Below are positions 22,577 through 28,904 of a DNA stretch of 28,904 nt, piece by piece. Source of the DNA: Chloroflexota bacterium (GTDB taxonomy: Bacteria > Chloroflexota > Anaerolineae > Aggregatilineales > Phototrophicaceae); the NCBI GenBank assembly GCA_003242205.1, contig QGUR01000012.1:1-28904 (forward strand), read 5' to 3'. The number at the start of each line of letters is the position of its first letter. Position 1 is the stretch's first letter. The notes below the pieces were generated by a model. That model had not been told where the DNA came from, did not search any database, and worked only from the letters and a program-made list of their open reading frames with translations. A program made the position numbers and the translations under genes.

Positions 22577-23835
22577 CCTACCGTGCCCTTGATGAAAACA
22601 CCATTCTGGACTACGTGCGCGGTTCTGACAGGCTGCGCGAGCATTTCAGCGATTTGTCTGCGCTGGAGTGCGAAGAGGTCGGCGACGGCAACCTCAACCT
22701 CGTTTTCATCATCCGTAATCGCAACGACAGCAGCGAATCGCTGGTCGTTAAACAGGCGCTGCCCTACCTGCGCGTGGCGGGCGACTCGTGGCCGCTGACG
22801 CGCGAACGCATGCGCTTCGAGGCGCAGGCGTTGATGCTCTACAACGAACTGACGCCGGGTCTCGCGCCGCAGGTGTACCTGTATGACGACGAAATGTCGC
22901 TGGTGGCGATGGAGCACCTGTCCCAACACGAAGTGATGCGTAAGCCGCTGGTGGCGCGCAAACGCTTCCCGCGCTTCGCCGACCAGATTTCGACATTTCT
23001 GGCGAATGTGCTTTTTAAGACCTCGGATCTGTATCTGAGCGGTGTTGACAAGAAGGCGCTGCAGGCGACGTATATCAACCCGCATCTGTGCAAGATTCAG
23101 GAAGATTTCGTCTTTACGAATCCGTACATGGAGTCGCCTGAGAACAACTGGAACCCGGAGATAGATCCCGAGGTTCAGGCCGTGCGGAGCAACACGGCGC
23201 TCAAGCTGGCCATCGCGGAATTGAAAGAGAAGTACATGACGCAGGGACAGGCGCTGATTCACAGCGACCTGCACACCGGCAGCATCATGGTCAACGCGGA
23301 GGACACGCGCGTTATCGATCCGGAATTCTCGTTCTTTGGCCCGATGGGCTATGACGTCGGCGCGCTGTTGTCCAACCTCGTCCTCAACTTCGGCTCGCAT
23401 TATGCCCACACCCCGGACGCCGCCGAGCGGGAAGCCTACCAGAGCTACCTGATCGACCTGATGCGCGACATCTGGCAGCAGTTCGAGGCCAAGTTTGAAC
23501 GGCTGTGGGTTGAAAACAACTGCGGCGAACAGGTTCCCAATGCCTACTGGCGCTATCCCGGCGGCGAGGAAGCGTTTGCCGCGTATCGCAAGCGCTATCT
23601 GCGCCAGCTTCTGCAGGATACCGCCGGGCTGGGCGCGTGCGAGAGCCTGCGCCGTATGATGGGTATCGTGAGTGTCTGGGATATTTCCAGCATTCAGGAT
23701 TTGAAACAGCGGGCGGTGGCCGAGCGCTTCGTCATCCGTGTCAGTTCCCGCTGGATTATGGAACGGGCCAGCTTTTCTTCAATTGAGGACATGCTGGCTA
23801 TCCTGCGGGAAGAGGCGACTGCGGTTAGCGCCTAA
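22573..23835 (+). CDS. mtnK: S-methyl-5-thioribose kinase
   Basis: This 420-aa kinase phosphorylates 5-methylthioribose at C1 with ATP, making the substrate of MtnA. Family features are EVGDGNLNLVF (35-45, nucleotide loop), Lys60 in LVVKQ, the catalytic HSDLHTGSI (230-238, usually HGDLHTGSI) and VIDPEFSFFGPMGYDVG (247-263), whose DPEF corresponds to the kinase metal-binding DFG-like site. The length is close to known MtnK (about 400). The gene starts inside the mtnA stop codon, so the two are translationally coupled. MtnK-MtnA acts on free methylthioribose, meaning the cell makes it with a nucleosidase or imports it. The adjacent CUT2 transporter suggests import. Related 5-deoxyribose kinases are an alternative. 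Confidence 0.93.
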   Translation: MTYRALDENTILDYVRGSDRLREHFSDLSALECEEVGDGNLNLVFIIRNRNDSSESLVVKQALPYLRVAGDSWPLTRERMRFEAQALMLYNELTPGLAPQVYLYDDEMSLVAMEHLSQHEVMRKPLVARKRFPRFADQISTFLANVLFKTSDLYLSGVDKKALQATYINPHLCKIQEDFVFTNPYMESPENNWNPEIDPEVQAVRSNTALKLAIAELKEKYMTQGQALIHSDLHTGSIMVNAEDTRVIDPEFSFFGPMGYDVGALLSNLVLNFGSHYAHTPDAAEREAYQSYLIDLMRDIWQQFEAKFERLWVENNCGEQVPNAYWRYPGGEEAFAAYRKRYLRQLLQDTAGLGACESLRRMMGIVSVWDISSIQDLKQRAVAERFVIRVSSRWIMERASFSSIEDMLAILREEATAVSA

Positions 23836-23860
23836 AAGCGTCGACCTGTTGAATCGCGAA

Positions 23861-23903
23861 GGTATGGGGGGCGCTATTCGTGGCACAACAGCTTCCCCAT
23901 ACC
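23861..23903 (+). terminator. Stem-loop after mtnK
   Basis: GGTATGGGG (23861-23869) and CCCCATACC (23895-23903) are perfect complements around a 25-nt loop, 25 nt past the mtnK stop. No T tract follows, so it is a weak or partial terminator or an mRNA 3'-end stabiliser. It probably separates mtnAK from the transporter transcript only in part. Confidence 0.45.
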
Positions 23904-23923
23904 CGGACGCTACTGTCGCGGTT

Positions 23924-23944
23924 TATGAAAATCTTATCTTCATA
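23924..23944. promoter_or_regulatory. Interrupted palindrome upstream of the CUT2 operon, possible operator
   Basis: TATGAAAAT-CTT-ATCTTCATA is a 9-3-9 inverted repeat with one mismatch per arm. It lies at the edge of an AT-rich stretch (23921-24000) that contains -10-like TATTAT/TATATC sequences and probably the transporter promoter. No clear -35 was found. Confidence 0.45.
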
Positions 23945-24078
23945 GCATGCAGCATAACTTTGCCGCATGTATTATTATATCTGTCTAAGGCGTGCTAAAG
24001 CTGCGCCTGCGCCGCAGTTCCGCGTTTATGGAACCAGCGGTTTTGTTCAAGATGATTGCTTTATGTCAAGGAGATCGT

Positions 24079-25170
24079 ATGATGGCACGTCAAAGAGGTT
24101 TTTCGCGTCGTGATTTCCTGAAGGGCAGCCTGTTCGCGGGCGGCGCATTGTCGCTGTCCGGGCTGCTGTCGTTCGTGCAGTACCGTCAGGCGCACGCGCA
24201 GGCGAATGGCCCGCTGCGCGCCGCCATGTCGAGCGCCGGGCTGGCCGGGACATGGAACGCGCAGGGGCAGGAAGCCGCGCTGTGGTGGGCCGACCTGCTT
24301 GGCGTGGAGATCGTCTGGTTCGACGGCGAGTTTGACCCGGCGATTCAGCGCGGCAAGGTCGACCAGATGGCGACGGAAGACTGGGACTTTGTCGCCATTC
24401 AGCCGGGCAGCATCGGCACGCTGGTCGAGCCGCTGACGTCGATCATTCAGGCCGGCACGCCGTTTATCGACATGGACACGCTGGTTGCCCCGTTTGATCA
24501 GATGCGCGAGATGGGCGTGCTGACCTTCATCGCGCCGGACAACGTGTTTATGTCCGAATCGGTCGTGCGCCGTCTGGTCGAGAAGATGAACTACGAAGGC
24601 AAGATTGCCCATATCGGCGGCCAGCCGGGCCATACCGGCGCGCAGGCGCGGCAGCAGGGGTTCTATAACATCGTCAACCAGTATGACGCCATCGAGGTCG
24701 TCGACGATCAGCCCGCGGACTGGGACAACGCCCGCGCCGCCGCGCTGACCGAGAGCATCCTCAACCGTCACCCTGACCTCAAAGCGATCTTCGCCGACAA
24801 CGACGACATGGCGCTTGCCGCTCGTCAGGCGGTGGAAAACGCCGGGCTGGGCGATCAGGTGCTTGTCGGCGGCGTCGACGCGATGTCGCCCGCGATTGAG
24901 GCGGTGGCTGATGGGCGTCTGGTCGCCACGGCACGCAACTCCGCCACGCGCATTCATGGCTGGGCCGTGCTGATCGGCGCGTATGCCGCTTCGGTCGGGC
25001 TGGAGCAGGCGCGTCAGGAGATTCCGTTCTTCATTCTGGCCGATGGCCCGGCAATTTACGCTGACATCGACTCGAATCCCGATCTGGCAGACGAGCCGTG
25101 GAAGCTGAGCAATTACGGCTTCAGCAGCGCCGCAGGCCAGGTCTGGCTGCAGGAACACTTCCTGTTCTAA
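24079..25170 (+). CDS. Tat-exported CUT2 substrate-binding protein (RbsB-like)
   Basis: This 363-aa sugar-binding protein belongs to the periplasmic-binding-protein type 1 (ribose/galactose) group. It has a twin-arginine signal, SRRDFLKG (9-16), a hydrophobic core and a probable cut after AHA (38-40). The mature part has the expected two-lobe pattern, including GQPGHTGAQARQQGFYNIV, a hinge-side LKAIFADNDDMALAARQAVE and LVGGVDAMSPAIEAVADGRLVATA. ATG at 24079 (or 24082) follows AAGGAG at 24068-24073; an upstream frame runs through the promoter region and was rejected. It heads a binding protein-ATPase-permease operon and lies next to mtnK. Specificity is inferred to be a pentose such as methylthioribose. 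Confidence 0.92.
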   Translation: MMARQRGFSRRDFLKGSLFAGGALSLSGLLSFVQYRQAHAQANGPLRAAMSSAGLAGTWNAQGQEAALWWADLLGVEIVWFDGEFDPAIQRGKVDQMATEDWDFVAIQPGSIGTLVEPLTSIIQAGTPFIDMDTLVAPFDQMREMGVLTFIAPDNVFMSESVVRRLVEKMNYEGKIAHIGGQPGHTGAQARQQGFYNIVNQYDAIEVVDDQPADWDNARAAALTESILNRHPDLKAIFADNDDMALAARQAVENAGLGDQVLVGGVDAMSPAIEAVADGRLVATARNSATRIHGWAVLIGAYAASVGLEQARQEIPFFILADGPAIYADIDSNPDLADEPWKLSNYGFSSAAGQVWLQEHFLF

Positions 25171-25194
25171 GCGGTCTCCGTCGTCACAGGCAAT

Positions 25195-25222
25195 GGGAGG
25201 CGTCCCTCCGGGGATGCCTCTC
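25195..25222 (+). other. Strong UCCG-capped stem-loop between binding-protein and ATPase genes
   Basis: GGGAGGCGTCCC (25195-25206) pairs with GGGATGCCTCTC (25211-25222), 12 bp with two G-U pairs, capped by a UCCG loop closed by C-G (UNCG-type). It starts 24 nt after the stop. There is no T tract. It is likely an mRNA stabiliser or attenuator giving excess binding protein. Confidence 0.68.
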
Positions 25223-25249
25223 ATGCCGCTGTGTCAGGATAACCAGCTC

Positions 25250-26737
25250 ATGACGGATCGACCTGTAATCGAGCTATCCCATATTACCAAGCGCTTCGGC
25301 AACCTTGTGGCGCTGGATAATGTGGACTTTGATCTGCGCGAGGGCGAAATTCACGCGCTGGTCGGCGAAAACGGCGCGGGCAAGTCCACATTGATGCGTA
25401 TTCTGGCGGGCATTTACGCCAAGGACGAAGGCCAGTATTTGCTGCACGGCGAGCCGGTTGAGCTGCGCTCTCCGCGTGATGCGCTCAATCGCGGCATTGG
25501 CATGATCCATCAGGAATTGAGCGTCATGCCAGAGCTGTCGGTCGCCGAAAACGTGTTTCTGGGCCGGCAGTTGATGACGCCGCTGGGTATTGTCGATTGG
25601 CGTCGCATGAACCAGATCGCGCGCGACGAACTCGCCCGGCTTGGCTTCCCGGATATTGACGTTAAGCAGCCGCTTGGGCGATTCGCGCTCGGTATGCAGC
25701 AGGTGGTCGAAGTGGTGAGGACGATCATCTCCGGCGCGCGCGTACTGATTATGGATGAGCCGACATCGGCGCTGTCTCCGGCGGAGATTGAACGGTTGAT
25801 AGCGCTGATCGATACCCTGCGCGAGAGCAAACGCAGCATCATCTATATCTCGCATTTCCTCGATGAAGTGATGCGCGTCGCCGACCGGATTACGGTGCTG
25901 CGCGATGGGCGTAAGGTCGCCACGCTGCACAAGAGCGAAACATCGGTGGATCAGCTCGTGTCGCTCATTCTTGGGCGTGAGGTCAACGCCACACTGCCGC
26001 CGACGCTGGATCACGCGGAAGAAGAAGAACATACGCTGCTCGAAGTGCGGAACCTGACGGCGGACGTGTTCGAGGATATCAGCTTTACCGTTCGAGCAGG
26101 TGAAGTGGTCGGCATTTACGGCGCGGTTGGCGCGGGCCATTTTGACCTTGCGCGCGCGCTGTTCGGCATGTACCGCTTCGACAGCGGCACGGTCCGGGTG
26201 AACGGTAAAACGTTTCCGCGCAACTTCTCGGCGCGTTATGCCATCAAGCACGGCCTTGCCTATGCTACGGAGTCGCGGCGGCAGGGCCTGTTGCTCCAGG
26301 ACAGCATTTACCGCAACGTGACGCTGCCGCATCTGTTCCGCATTGGCCGCGTGGTTCCCCGGCAAAAACAGGAGTTGGAACTTTCGCGCCCGGCCATTCA
26401 CCGCGTCGGCGTGAATCCGAAAGACCCCCTTTACACGGTAGGCCAGCTAAGCGGCGGCAACCAGCAGAAAGTCGCCATCGCGCGCTGGCTAACCTTCCCG
26501 CCAAAAGTCTTTATTATGAGCGAGCCGACACGCGGCATGGATGTGGGGGCAAAGAGCGAAGTGCTGAGTGTGTTGCGCGAGTTCCGCAACGATAACTATG
26601 GCGTCGTGGTTGTTTCGACCGAGCCGGAAACCGTACTGGCAGTCGCGGATACTATTCTTGTGATGTCGCGGGGAAAAATCGTCGCGCGGCTAAAAAATGA
26701 GAATCTGAACAAAGATGTCCTTCTGAGGTTGCTATGA
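25250..26737 (+). CDS. CUT2 sugar ABC transporter ATP-binding protein (RbsA-like, two ABC domains)
   Basis: This 495-aa ATPase drives sugar import. The first ABC domain has Walker A GENGAGKST (39-47), a degenerate signature FALGMQQ (145-151) and Walker B VLIMDEPTS (165-173). The second has GIYGAVGAGHFD (288-299) in place of Walker A, lacking the catalytic Lys as is usual in RbsA-type proteins, with a good signature LSGGNQQ (400-406). Its Walker B reads FIMSEPTRGMD (421-431) with Ser424 where Asp is expected. ATG at 25250 lies 10 nt after AGGA; an earlier frame would include the intergenic hairpin. Its stop overlaps the permease start (ATGA). Confidence 0.93.
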   Translation: MTDRPVIELSHITKRFGNLVALDNVDFDLREGEIHALVGENGAGKSTLMRILAGIYAKDEGQYLLHGEPVELRSPRDALNRGIGMIHQELSVMPELSVAENVFLGRQLMTPLGIVDWRRMNQIARDELARLGFPDIDVKQPLGRFALGMQQVVEVVRTIISGARVLIMDEPTSALSPAEIERLIALIDTLRESKRSIIYISHFLDEVMRVADRITVLRDGRKVATLHKSETSVDQLVSLILGREVNATLPPTLDHAEEEEHTLLEVRNLTADVFEDISFTVRAGEVVGIYGAVGAGHFDLARALFGMYRFDSGTVRVNGKTFPRNFSARYAIKHGLAYATESRRQGLLLQDSIYRNVTLPHLFRIGRVVPRQKQELELSRPAIHRVGVNPKDPLYTVGQLSGGNQQKVAIARWLTFPPKVFIMSEPTRGMDVGAKSEVLSVLREFRNDNYGVVVVSTEPETVLAVADTILVMSRGKIVARLKNENLNKDVLLRLL

Positions 26738-27765
26738 GTTCCCAAACCGAACGCCCGACGATGAGTAGCTTGCCCGTTTCCGTGCCAGCTTCGCGTATCT
26801 GGCTGCATCGGTTAACGGTGCTGGCCCCGCTGTGGACGCTGATCGCGCTCGGCGTCTTTTTCAGCATCACGTCCGAGACTTTCCTTCGACCCGTCAACCT
26901 GAATAACATCCTTTCGCAGATTGCCACGCTGGCGATCTTTGGCACAGGCATGACGTTCGTGCTGCTGACGGGCGAGATTGACCTGAGTATCGCGGCTGTG
27001 GCGGCGCTGTCTGGCATGATCGCGGCACACCTGCATGCCAACCTCAATATGCCCGACCCGATTCCGTTGCTTGCCGGGCTTGGTGTCGCAACCGTGCTGG
27101 GCCTCATCAGCGGCGTCGCCAGCACGCGGTTCCGCATTCCCACGTTCATGACGACGCTCGCCATGTCGCTCATTGCGGGCGGCCTGAATACCTACGTCAG
27201 TAAGGGGCGTGTCATCAGCCGGCTGCCCGAATCGGCGCGTTTCCTCGGCAGCGGTCGTGTCGAGTTGCCGTTGATCGGCGAAGTTCGCGTGCTGATCATC
27301 GTTGCCGCGATCACGCTCCTGATCGGGTATCTGATTCTGCGTTACACCCGTTTTGGGCGCTACGTCTATATGACCGGAGCCAGCAAGCCCGCCGCCCGGC
27401 TCGCAGGTGTGAATACCAATCTCATTCTGGTGGCCGTGCTGACAATCATGGGGTTCACGGCGGGGCTGGCCGGTATCGTCAGTATGGGGCGTCTGGGCAG
27501 CGCGCAGCCGGATGAGATTCCCAGCTTCCTGATCGACACGATTGGCGCGGTGGTTCTGGGGGGCACGGCGCTTACGGGCGGTCGCGGCGGCATCCCGCAG
27601 ACGCTCATCGGCCTGCTGATTTACGGTACGCTGCGTAACGGGTTGGACAACATTTCGAGCATCGACGTGTATCTGAAAGACTTCATCACGGGTGTGGTGC
27701 TCATGGCAGCGCTGGTGGTGAACGTCATCCTTGCAGGCCGCGCGCCGCGTGACCGGACGGTGTAG
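26734..27765 (+). CDS. CUT2 sugar ABC transporter permease (RbsC-like)
   Basis: This 343-aa inner-membrane protein belongs to the branched-chain-amino-acid/ribose permease group. A polar tail of about 30 residues is followed by about 8-10 hydrophobic segments. Family marks include LLTGEIDLSIAAVAALSG (the usual GGIDLSVG region), TRFGRYVYMTGASKPAARLAGV and GGTALTGGRGGIPQTLIG. It overlaps the ATPase stop by 4 bp, and GAGG lies 5 nt upstream of its ATG. As in RbsC systems a homodimer would form the channel, consistent with only one permease gene. It is the last gene of the operon, followed by a hairpin. Confidence 0.93.
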   Translation: MSSQTERPTMSSLPVSVPASRIWLHRLTVLAPLWTLIALGVFFSITSETFLRPVNLNNILSQIATLAIFGTGMTFVLLTGEIDLSIAAVAALSGMIAAHLHANLNMPDPIPLLAGLGVATVLGLISGVASTRFRIPTFMTTLAMSLIAGGLNTYVSKGRVISRLPESARFLGSGRVELPLIGEVRVLIIVAAITLLIGYLILRYTRFGRYVYMTGASKPAARLAGVNTNLILVAVLTIMGFTAGLAGIVSMGRLGSAQPDEIPSFLIDTIGAVVLGGTALTGGRGGIPQTLIGLLIYGTLRNGLDNISSIDVYLKDFITGVVLMAALVVNVILAGRAPRDRTV

Positions 27766-27829
27766 AAGGCCCGGCTTCGCGGTTTCGCGCTCACCCTTTG
27801 CCCGTTTGACGATGGCATTTAGACGAAAT

Positions 27830-27860
27830 TCCCCTTCTTCCGAGAACCGGAAGAAGGGGA
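27830..27860. terminator. Bidirectional hairpin between permease and GlsB-like genes
   Basis: CCCCTTCTTCCG (27831-27842) and CGGAAGAAGGGG (27848-27859) are perfect complements with a 5-nt loop, extended by an outer T-A pair. It lies 65 bp past the permease stop and 9 bp before the stop of the convergent gene, so it can serve both strands. Confidence 0.75.
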
Positions 27861-27868
27861 TGAGGATT

Positions 27869-28204
27869 CTAGGTGGCGAAGTCCTTCTTGCCCAACAGAC
27901 GCACGATCCACACCAGCGCTACCGCGCCGATCACGCCGACGATGATATTGCCGACCAGCCAGATATCGCCGATCCAGCCGAGGTTGAGTAGCCCCAGCAG
28001 AAAACTGCCGACCGCCCCGCCTGCCAGACCGAGCAGCACGTCGCCGACCGGGCCGTAACCGCTGCCGCGCAGAATGCGCCCGGCGAACATACCCGCCAGC
28101 ATCCACATGACAAGCGCGATCAGCAGCCCGCCGACCTGAAACACCAACTGGAGCGCAATCGCGGCGACGATGATAATGGCGATTATCGCTACAATGGTTC
28201 CCAC
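27869..28204 (-). CDS. GlsB/YeaQ/YmgE family small membrane protein
   Basis: This 111-aa, very hydrophobic protein belongs to the transglycosylase-associated / YeaQ family, small inner-membrane proteins linked to stress responses but of unclear biochemical role. Segments at about 2-20, 24-42, 54-74 and 82-103 look membrane-spanning. The Gly-rich GPVGDVLLGLAGGAVGSFLLG (51-71) is the family core. It is longer than the usual 80-90 aa, with an extra N-terminal hydrophobic helix. The start is GTG at 28204; AAGGAAG (complement of 28211-28217) lies 6 nt upstream. It lies 77 bp downstream of holA on the same strand. TATACAAT on the minus strand in that gap could be a -10 box. Confidence 0.85.
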   Translation of the reverse strand: MGTIVAIIAIIIVAAIALQLVFQVGGLLIALVMWMLAGMFAGRILRGSGYGPVGDVLLGLAGGAVGSFLLGLLNLGWIGDIWLVGNIIVGVIGAVALVWIVRLLGKKDFAT

Positions 28205-28281
28205 GTTCGACTTCCTTTCACCCTTGCTCTTGCCGCCTACGCCATTGTATACGCATGGCTGTGGGGAAAGGTTGCGCGCCT

Positions 28282-28904
28282 TCAGCGGGTGGTGAGGCTG
28301 GCGATGAGCAGATCGACGGCGAGTATTGGGTCAATGCGCCCGGTTTTCATGCGAACGTCATAGTCGTGCAGCGTGCGGTAGATACGCTCCAGTTGCTCGA
28401 CCGTGAAGTTGCGCGACTGTCTGGCGAGTTTTTCAGCCACGTAACGATGCACGCCAATCGCCTCCGCAATGCCGGCGGGATAGCCGCCGGTCGCCAGGTG
28501 TTCCTTGGCCAGCAGCAGCAGGCGAAACTGGCGCACGATCATGCCGAAAAGGCTGAACACGTCTTCCTGTTGTTCGAGCAGACGATGAATGAGACGCGAC
28601 GCGGCTTGCCCGCGCCCTTCCGCCAGCGCGTCGACCATGTCGAACATGCTGGCTTCGGCGACGTAAGGTGTGAGTAGCGCGACGTCATCCTCGGTGATCG
28701 GGCGCGCGCCATCGACATAACTGACCAGCTTCAGCAGTTCGTTATCGGCCCGTCGCAGGTCTGGCCCGACGACGCTGCCGAGGGCTGCCGCCGCGCGCGG
28801 CTCGATGGTGGCTCCATATCTGTCCTGCGCCCGTTTGATGATCCAGCCTGTGCTGTCCCTGGGCGATAGACATGAAATGACTTTCCCGTTTTCGTGTTTT
28901 TCCG
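28282..28904 (-). CDS. holA: DNA polymerase III delta subunit (HolA), partial
   Basis: The C-terminal 206 residues of the clamp-loader delta subunit, which opens the sliding clamp during replication. The frame is open to the window edge, so the N-terminal part is missing. Matching features are GSVVGPDLRRADNELLKLVSY followed by ITEDDVALL, then the FDMVDALAEG helix, SLFGMIVRQFRLLLLAKE, and a final helical bundle ending VDLLIASL. The visible internal ATG near 28647 is not the start, because conserved sequence continues upstream of it. Stop TGA at 28282-28284. HolA is usually single-copy and essential, so this marks chromosomal core DNA. Confidence 0.85.
   Translation of the reverse strand, partial: EKHENGKVISCLSPRDSTGWIIKRAQDRYGATIEPRAAAALGSVVGPDLRRADNELLKLVSYVDGARPITEDDVALLTPYVAEASMFDMVDALAEGRGQAASRLIHRLLEQQEDVFSLFGMIVRQFRLLLLAKEHLATGGYPAGIAEAIGVHRYVAEKLARQSRNFTVEQLERIYRTLHDYDVRMKTGRIDPILAVDLLIASLTTR

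Noticed and set aside
1..28904. CRISPR arrays, tRNA or rRNA genes, insertion sequences, phage genes
   Set aside because: No regularly spaced repeats, cloverleaf-like sequences, transposase frames or terminal inverted repeats were seen. A tRNAscan or ISfinder search was not possible.

Overview
The window reads as one contiguous piece of a GC-rich bacterial chromosome. The gene set suggests a Chloroflexota (Anaerolineae-like) organism: two ClpC paralogues around a four-repeat S1 protein, a fused MaeB-type malic enzyme, Tat-exported sugar-binding proteins with CUT1 and CUT2 transporters, and a mtnA-mtnK pair. The phylum is an inference from content and style; there is no rRNA or other marker. 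I see no tRNA, CRISPR array, transposase or phage gene.

Region 1 (1-7650) is a carbohydrate locus. A formylglycine-type sulfatase (+) converges on a minus-strand run of five genes: LacI-type regulator, Tat-exported solute-binding protein, two CUT1 permeases, and a second sulfatase-like protein. This second enzyme has Thr where sulfatases need Cys or Ser. The regulator promoter carries a perfect 16-bp palindrome over the expected transcription start. A strong hairpin separates the binding-protein gene from the permeases. No ATPase, glycosidase or sulfatase-maturing enzyme is present.

Region 2 (7650-14220) holds an unrecognised 263-aa protein with its own terminator, the divergent maeB, a 634-bp gap with structured DNA and a possible 51-aa ORF, a secreted TolB/PD40-type beta-propeller, and a sugar-isomerase-like TIM barrel.

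Region 3 (14220-21370) is clpC1, an S1 protein and clpC2, all on the plus strand. S1 and clpC2 have readable promoters, and clpC1 and clpC2 have strong intrinsic terminators. The two ClpC proteins both keep the LGF ClpP-docking tripeptide but differ in their middle domains.

Region 4 (21370-27860) is mtnA-mtnK (ATGA overlap), then a CUT2 transporter of binding protein, double ATPase and permease (the last two again with an ATGA overlap). The layout suggests uptake and phosphorylation of methylthioribose or a related 5-modified pentose, followed by isomerisation. As in region 1, a strong hairpin lies just after the binding-protein gene. Region 5 (27860-28904) has a small GlsB/YeaQ-type membrane protein and the 3' part of holA, both on the minus strand; holA runs off the window.

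Many starts were set by Shine-Dalgarno spacing and are shorter than the longest open frame. Several use GTG or TTG.
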